Assembly: GCF_000711885.1 (NCBI RefSeq)
Contig: NZ_JONK01000020.1
Span: 33,762 to 97,761 of the forward strand
Length of the DNA stretch: 64,000 nucleotides
Source of the DNA: Chromobacterium haemolyticum DSM 19808
GTDB taxonomy: Bacteria > Pseudomonadota > Gammaproteobacteria > Burkholderiales > Chromobacteriaceae
Reading direction: 5' to 3'
The notes beneath the pieces are model-generated. The model made no database searches, had not been told where the DNA came from, and saw nothing but the letters and a program-made list of their open reading frames with translations. The number at the start of each line of letters is the position of its first letter. Within the stretch, counting starts at the first letter, position 1. A program made the position numbers and the translations under genes. Shown here piece after piece: positions 60,501 to 64,000 of the stretch.

Positions 60501-63500
60501 GCCCACCACGGTTTCCGGGCCGGCGCCCAGCGCTTGCAGCCGGTGGGCCAACTGGTTGGCGCGGGCGTCCAGCCCGGCGTAATCAAGCGCGCCGTTTTCG
60601 TCCAGCAGCGCCGGCGCGCGCGGAGCGGCGGCGGCTTGGCGCTCGAACAGGCGCTGCGCCAGTTGCGGCGAGGCCAGCGGGGGCTGGGCGGCGTCGGCTA
60701 TCCGCGCCCGCCTCGCCTCCGCCGGCAGCAGCTCGATGGAGGCGACGGCGGCGTCCGGTGCGGCGACCAGGCCTTCCGCCACGGCGAGCAAGCCTTGCAG
60801 CAATGCCTCGGCCGCGGCGTCCGCGACGCGGCTGCGGTCGAAGGTGAGCTTGACGGTCAAGGCCGCGCCGGGGATCACGGCCAGCGTCAGCGGATAATTG
60901 GTGTGTTCGCTGAAGCGCGGAGTTTCAAAGCCCAGGCCGGCGGCCTCGTCGCGCAGCAGCGCGTCGGCGGGGTAGTTCTCGAAGACCAGCAGCGAGTCGA
61001 ACAACTGGGCGTTGTCGCGGCCGGCCCAGCGCTGGACGTCCACCAGCCGGTTGTGGGCGTAGTCCTGCACCCGGGCTTGATTGGTCTGTACCTGGGCCAG
61101 CAGCGCGCGCGCGTCGGCGGCGGGGTTGAGCCGCACCCGCAGCGGCAAGGTGTTGATGAACAGCCCTATCATTTCGGCTATGCCGGGCAGATCGCCGTTG
61201 CGGCCGGACAAGGCGGTGCCGAAGACGATGTCCTCGCCGTGGCCGCTGCGCGCCAGGGTCAGCGCCCAGGCGGCCTGGAACAGGGTGTTCAGCGTGCTGG
61301 AGCAAGCCTGCATCGCGGCGGCGGCGCGCGCGCTCCATTCCGGCGACAGCCGGATTTCCCGTTCGACGAAGTCGGCGTCGCCGTCGGCGGGGCCGGCGAG
61401 CAGGGTGGGGTGTTCCAGCCCGGAAAAGTAACGACGCCAGAACCCTTCGTTCGAGCGGGCGCGGCGGCCGGCGCGGTCCAGCCAGCCGATATAGGCGGAG
61501 AACGGCCGCGCCGGCGGCAGGGCCGGGGTTTCGCCGCGGCTGAGCGTGCGGTACAGGGTCAGCAGCTCGCGGAAGAACAAGGGCAGCGACCAGCCGTCCA
61601 GCAGCAGGTGGTGATAGCTCCAGATCCAGCGCCAGCGGTCCTGGCCCAGCCGGATCAGCGCCAGCCGCATCAGCGGCGCGGCGTCCAGGGCGAAGGGCCG
61701 CGCGGCGTCTGCGGCCAGGTAGTCGGCCAGCGCGGTTTCGGGCTCGGCCAGATCGGACCAGTCCAGCCGGCTGATCGGCAGCGGCGCAGTGCGCATCGCC
61801 GCTTGCAGCGGCTGGGCCAGGCCCCGCCAGTGGAAGCTGGAGCGCAGCAGCGGATGGCGCGTCAGCATCGCGCGCCAGGCCTCGGCGAAGGCGTCCGGGT
61901 CCAGCGCGCCGTTGACCACGCTGCTGAGTTGTTCCAAGTAAGCGCCGTCGGCGGCGTCGGCCACGCTGTGGAACAGCATGCCCTGTTGCAGCGGGGACAG
62001 CGGATAGAGATCGTCGAAAGGGCCGGTCCGGCGCGCCAGCTCCTCGACGGCGGCCTGTTCCAGACGGGCCAGCGGGTAATCGGCGGCCAGCAGCGGCGCG
62101 GCTTCGATCTCGTCCAGCGCCAGCGCCAGTTCGCGGGCGAAGGCGTCGGCCCAGCCGGCGACGGTGGCCGGCTCGAACTGGCCGCCGGGGTAGCGCCAGT
62201 CCACGCGCAGCCTGCCGTCCAGCACGACCAGCACCAGATCCAGCGCGAAGGGGCGCAGGTTGTCGGCGGCGCGTTCTCCGGTAATCAACTCGGGCCGCAG
62301 TTGGAACCAGGCCTTGTCGACGCCGCGCGGCGCGCCCAGGTAGTTGAAACTGATTTCCGGCAGGCCGGCCGCCTCCAGTTGCCGGCGCGCGTCCAGGTCC
62401 GGCCCCAGCCAGCGCGCCTGGCCGTATTCCGGCGCGACGGGCGTTAGCCGCGACAATTGCGCGGTGATGGAAGCCAGGAGTTCGGCCGCGCCGGCGGTGG
62501 CGGCGTCGCCGGCCACGCTCAGCGGATACAGCGCGGTGAACCAGCCCACGGTGCGGGACAGGTCCAGACCGGATTCGGCGTCGCGGCCATGGTGTTCCAT
62601 CGTCACAGCGAAGCGCGGCGCTTCGAGCCGGGGCGCCAGCGCGCGCCACAGCGCCAACAGCAGCAGGGCGCTGACGCGCTGGCCGGCTGCCCGGGCGCCG
62701 GCGGCCAGCAGGCGACCGGTCAAGGCCGCGTCCAGTTCGCGGCTGAGCAGCCGCGAGGCGGCTTCGGTATTGGCCGCAGGGGCGGCGGCGTCGCGGCGCA
62801 GCGTGGGGAAGCCGGCCTCGGCCTGGCTGAGCCAAGGCGCGGGGTCCGCCTCGGCGGCCTCGGCCCGTTGTTGTTCCGCCCAGCGGCGCCAGTGGGCTGG
62901 CACGGCGGGGAGTCGCGGCGTTTCGTCGCGCGCCAGCGCGTCCAGCGCCTGGTTCAGATCGTCCAGCAGAATGCCCCAGGACACCGCGTCCACCGCCAGG
63001 TGGTGGACGATCAGCGCCAGCACCGGCTCTTGTGGGCCGCGGCGCAGCAAGAGCGCGCGGGCCAGCGGGCCGGCGCTTGGGTCCAGCTCGCGCTGGACTT
63101 GTTCCAGCGCCGCGCGGGCGGCTTCGTCGCCGTCGTCTGTTAGTTCCAGTTCGCGGCAAGGCCAGCCGCCGGTCTCTTCGCTTAGCGCCGGCTCCGGCGT
63201 GAAGCGCAGGCGGAAGGCGTCGTGGCGCGCGGCCACGGCGTTGAGCGCGGCTTGCAGCCGGACTGCGTCCACGGGGCGGGCCAGTTGCAGCGCCAGCGCT
63301 TGGTTCCAGTGCCGCGGCTCGACCAGACCCAGGCCGGCGAACCAGCGCTGGATGGGCGTGGCCGGCAGCGGGCCGGCGGCCGCGGCTTCCTCCTCGGTCG
63401 CGGCCGTGCCGAGCGCGGCGGCCAGTTGGCGGATGGTGGGTTCCAGCAGCAGCTGGCGTGGGCTCAGCGGCAGGTCTTGCGCCCGCGCCCGGGCGACCAC

Positions 63501-64000
63501 TTGCAGGGAGAGGATGGAGTCTCCGCCGAGGGCGAAGAAATTGTCGTCGATGCCGGGCGCGGGCACGGCGAGGACGTCGGCCCAGATTTGGGCGAGCCGG
63601 CGTTCCGCGTCGGAGCGGGGTTCGACGCGCGGCGCGTCGCTGGCGGCCTGCGCGGCCGGCAGCGCGGCGCGATCGATCTTGCCGTGGTGGGTCAGCGGGA
63701 AACGCTCCAGCGTCACGATGACGGCGGGCAGCATGTGTTCGGGCAGCTCGGCGGCCAGCGCGGCGCGCAGGGCGGCGGATTCGGCGTCGCCGACGGCATA
63801 GGCCACCAGCCGGGGTTCGCCGGCGGCGGGGCGGTCCAACAGGACCAGAGCCTCGCGCACGGCGGGCAGACGGCACAGCGCGGCTTCGATCTCGCCCAGC
63901 TCGATGCGGAAACCGCGCAGCTTGACCTGATGATCGGCGCGGCCCAGGTATTCGATCTCGCCGTCGGCGCGGCGGCGGGCGAGATCGCCGGAGCGATACA
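57504..64000 (-). CDS. NRPS, partial: ...A-T-E-C-A-T-E (runs past the window end)
   Basis: At least 2165 residues; the frame is open to base 64000, inside an adenylation domain (YRSGDLARRR, then LGRADHQVKLRGFRIELGE). Then come T (LGGDSILS, 63512-63530), E (HHLAVDAVSW, near 62990), C (HHLLLDGWS, near 61600), A (YTSGSTG, near 60210), T (VGGDSILA, near 59060) and E (HHWVVDVVSW, near 58495). The complete A domain has pocket residues DASTIAAVC, resembling codes for aromatic residues (Tyr/Phe). Both modules end in epimerase domains, so two D-residues are expected. Both E domains replace the usual Gly after the motif Asp (DA and DV). The missing upstream part should hold the starter module. Confidence 0.92.
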   Translation of the reverse strand, partial: YRSGDLARRRADGEIEYLGRADHQVKLRGFRIELGEIEAALCRLPAVREALVLLDRPAAGEPRLVAYAVGDAESAALRAALAAELPEHMLPAVIVTLERFPLTHHGKIDRAALPAAQAASDAPRVEPRSDAERRLAQIWADVLAVPAPGIDDNFFALGGDSILSLQVVARARAQDLPLSPRQLLLEPTIRQLAAALGTAATEEEAAAAGPLPATPIQRWFAGLGLVEPRHWNQALALQLARPVDAVRLQAALNAVAARHDAFRLRFTPEPALSEETGGWPCRELELTDDGDEAARAALEQVQRELDPSAGPLARALLLRRGPQEPVLALIVHHLAVDAVSWGILLDDLNQALDALARDETPRLPAVPAHWRRWAEQQRAEAAEADPAPWLSQAEAGFPTLRRDAAAPAANTEAASRLLSRELDAALTGRLLAAGARAAGQRVSALLLLALWRALAPRLEAPRFAVTMEHHGRDAESGLDLSRTVGWFTALYPLSVAGDAATAGAAELLASITAQLSRLTPVAPEYGQARWLGPDLDARRQLEAAGLPEISFNYLGAPRGVDKAWFQLRPELITGERAADNLRPFALDLVLVVLDGRLRVDWRYPGGQFEPATVAGWADAFARELALALDEIEAAPLLAADYPLARLEQAAVEELARRTGPFDDLYPLSPLQQGMLFHSVADAADGAYLEQLSSVVNGALDPDAFAEAWRAMLTRHPLLRSSFHWRGLAQPLQAAMRTAPLPISRLDWSDLAEPETALADYLAADAARPFALDAAPLMRLALIRLGQDRWRWIWSYHHLLLDGWSLPLFFRELLTLYRTLSRGETPALPPARPFSAYIGWLDRAGRRARSNEGFWRRYFSGLEHPTLLAGPADGDADFVEREIRLSPEWSARAAAAMQACSSTLNTLFQAAWALTLARSGHGEDIVFGTALSGRNGDLPGIAEMIGLFINTLPLRVRLNPAADARALLAQVQTNQARVQDYAHNRLVDVQRWAGRDNAQLFDSLLVFENYPADALLRDEAAGLGFETPRFSEHTNYPLTLAVIPGAALTVKLTFDRSRVADAAAEALLQGLLAVAEGLVAAPDAAVASIELLPAEARRARIADAAQPPLASPQLAQRLFERQAAAAPRAPALLDENGALDYAGLDARANQLAHRLQALGAGPETVVGVLLPRGAAAVTALLATLKAGAVYLPLDPAYPAERLDYMLADSRAAILLSETRLLPTLSRLPASLLLLDDAPDAADAAPDSAPPCATGVDNLAYLIYTSGSTGWPKGVGVSHRGVANLCRAQCEVFQVDAGSRVYQFAPLSFDASVSEIFMALGSGAALCLQEADAAQDPAGALRRAAQRHGLTHATLPPALLAALDQDDLPGLRTLIAAGEAAAPGLLARWAAARRVVNAYGPTEATVCASMRVCDAVEPLPSIGRGMAGVRLYLLDRWGALVPPGVPGEIHIGGEALARGYIGQPGRTAASFVPDAVSGLPGARLYRSGDLGEYLPDGGIRFLGRAGAQVKHRGYRIELDGVAAALSAHPDVDEALALIRLDGERRQLVAYARLKPEAGFDASALREHLAARLPAHELPQAIVGVREWPLTPAGKIDRAALPSPEEAAPDSPDADKTLNPAEAALLEIWRLALGRSGIGVHDNYFAVGGDSILALQIVSRAKQAGFDIEPRALFAHPTVAGLAAVAGAAARRAHIEEPEQAEAPLAPIQRWFLQQDWPTPQHWNLSLRLSLDAAADPAALQAALTAVALRHDALRLRLRRAPDGAWSQHYGPRAAPPLETLTLRATEPAVREAELQTRCARLQASLDLENGPLLRAVLIEAGPGGRAELLLIAHHWVVDVVSWRILLDDLDQAYGQAMDGAEPSLPPVPVSYRAWAQSLADDAPALAGEFDYWRRAVSPLTAPPGLAAVGRVAERRRATVSLDADASAALLEGGAERYRAQPQELLLAALTLAWRRLSGLPALALDLENHGRNAAAGPAPDLSRSVGWFTCLHPLRIEPAGDGWEPAAAAAKAALRGVPGGGIGFGVLRYLGDPAQAAALDQAPPRPLSFNYLGRLDDAADGVLPRLRARLSTLEAGPAQDPRQRLPHAIAVNTRIEKGRLRLDFDYADAHETPALAEQCRLALEELAALCRAGGLPAVAYHTSDFAGVALEENELAALLDDLTDIE

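Noticed and set aside
33979..64000. Catechol siderophore cluster (viobactin/chromobactin type)
   Set aside because: No isochorismate or dihydroxybenzoate genes, no Ser-activating code, no receptor gene and no Fur box within the NRPS region; the Fur box at 32296 belongs to the heme operon.

Overview
The window looks like the chromosome of a GC-rich betaproteobacterium close to Chromobacterium (family Chromobacteriaceae). This rests on gene content and order seen here: smc near zipA and ligA, a heme-uptake locus ordered hemP-receptor-hmuS-T-U-V (called chuPRSTUV in C. violaceum), a malonate decarboxylase cluster, and a large non-ribosomal peptide synthetase (NRPS) locus. The genus is an inference; no rRNA gene is present.

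Region 1 (1-9979, + strand): a biotin-independent malonate decarboxylase cluster, entered inside mdcB. The order is mdcB-mdcC (fused in frame), mdcD, M20 peptidase, an MHS-type permease broken by an in-frame TGA, mdcE, a truncated madL, an intact MHS permease, an amidase, mdcG, mdcH. The usual MadLM carrier is lost, and peptidase, amidase and permease genes are embedded between the decarboxylase genes.

Region 2 (10133-25938): housekeeping genes. Two DUF3592 proteins, ruvX and yqgE lie on the - strand. Then come smc, a NarK-like nitrate carrier, a TonB-like protein, a MarR regulator (- strand), zipA, ligA, a TPR/glycosyltransferase-9-like protein, galU and hpt.

Region 3 (26155-33125): heme import (hmuV, U, T, S, receptor and hemP, all on the - strand) behind a promoter with a Fur box between -35 and -10. 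A divergent Sfp-type phosphopantetheinyl transferase follows and could activate the carrier domains of the NRPSs.

Region 4 (33330-33649): a four-tRNA cluster (Arg-Glu-Arg-Glu on the - strand) with a clear promoter and terminator. The first Arg copy lacks one base in its anticodon loop.

Region 5 (33979-64000): an NRPS locus running right to left. It holds a partial synthetase (A-T-E-C-A-T-E), a second synthetase (C-A-T-C-A-T-E-C-A-T), a FabG-like reductase, a GT32 glycosyltransferase, a third synthetase (C-A[MT]-T-C-A-T-TE), an MFS exporter and a type II thioesterase. An MbtH protein is encoded on the opposite strand. Binding-pocket residues suggest aromatic, Thr, Gln, Gly and a methylated Thr-like residue, with epimerisation after three modules including those for the aromatic residue and Gln. 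I see no siderophore signature.

The most unusual pattern is a family of about 143-bp inverted-repeat elements (five full copies plus relics) flanked by 3-bp TNA direct repeats. In four of five copies the gene-side TNA repeat is exactly the stop codon of the adjacent gene (smc, hmuV, the PPTase gene and the thioesterase gene). In the fifth, the element supplies the last 25 residues of mdcH.
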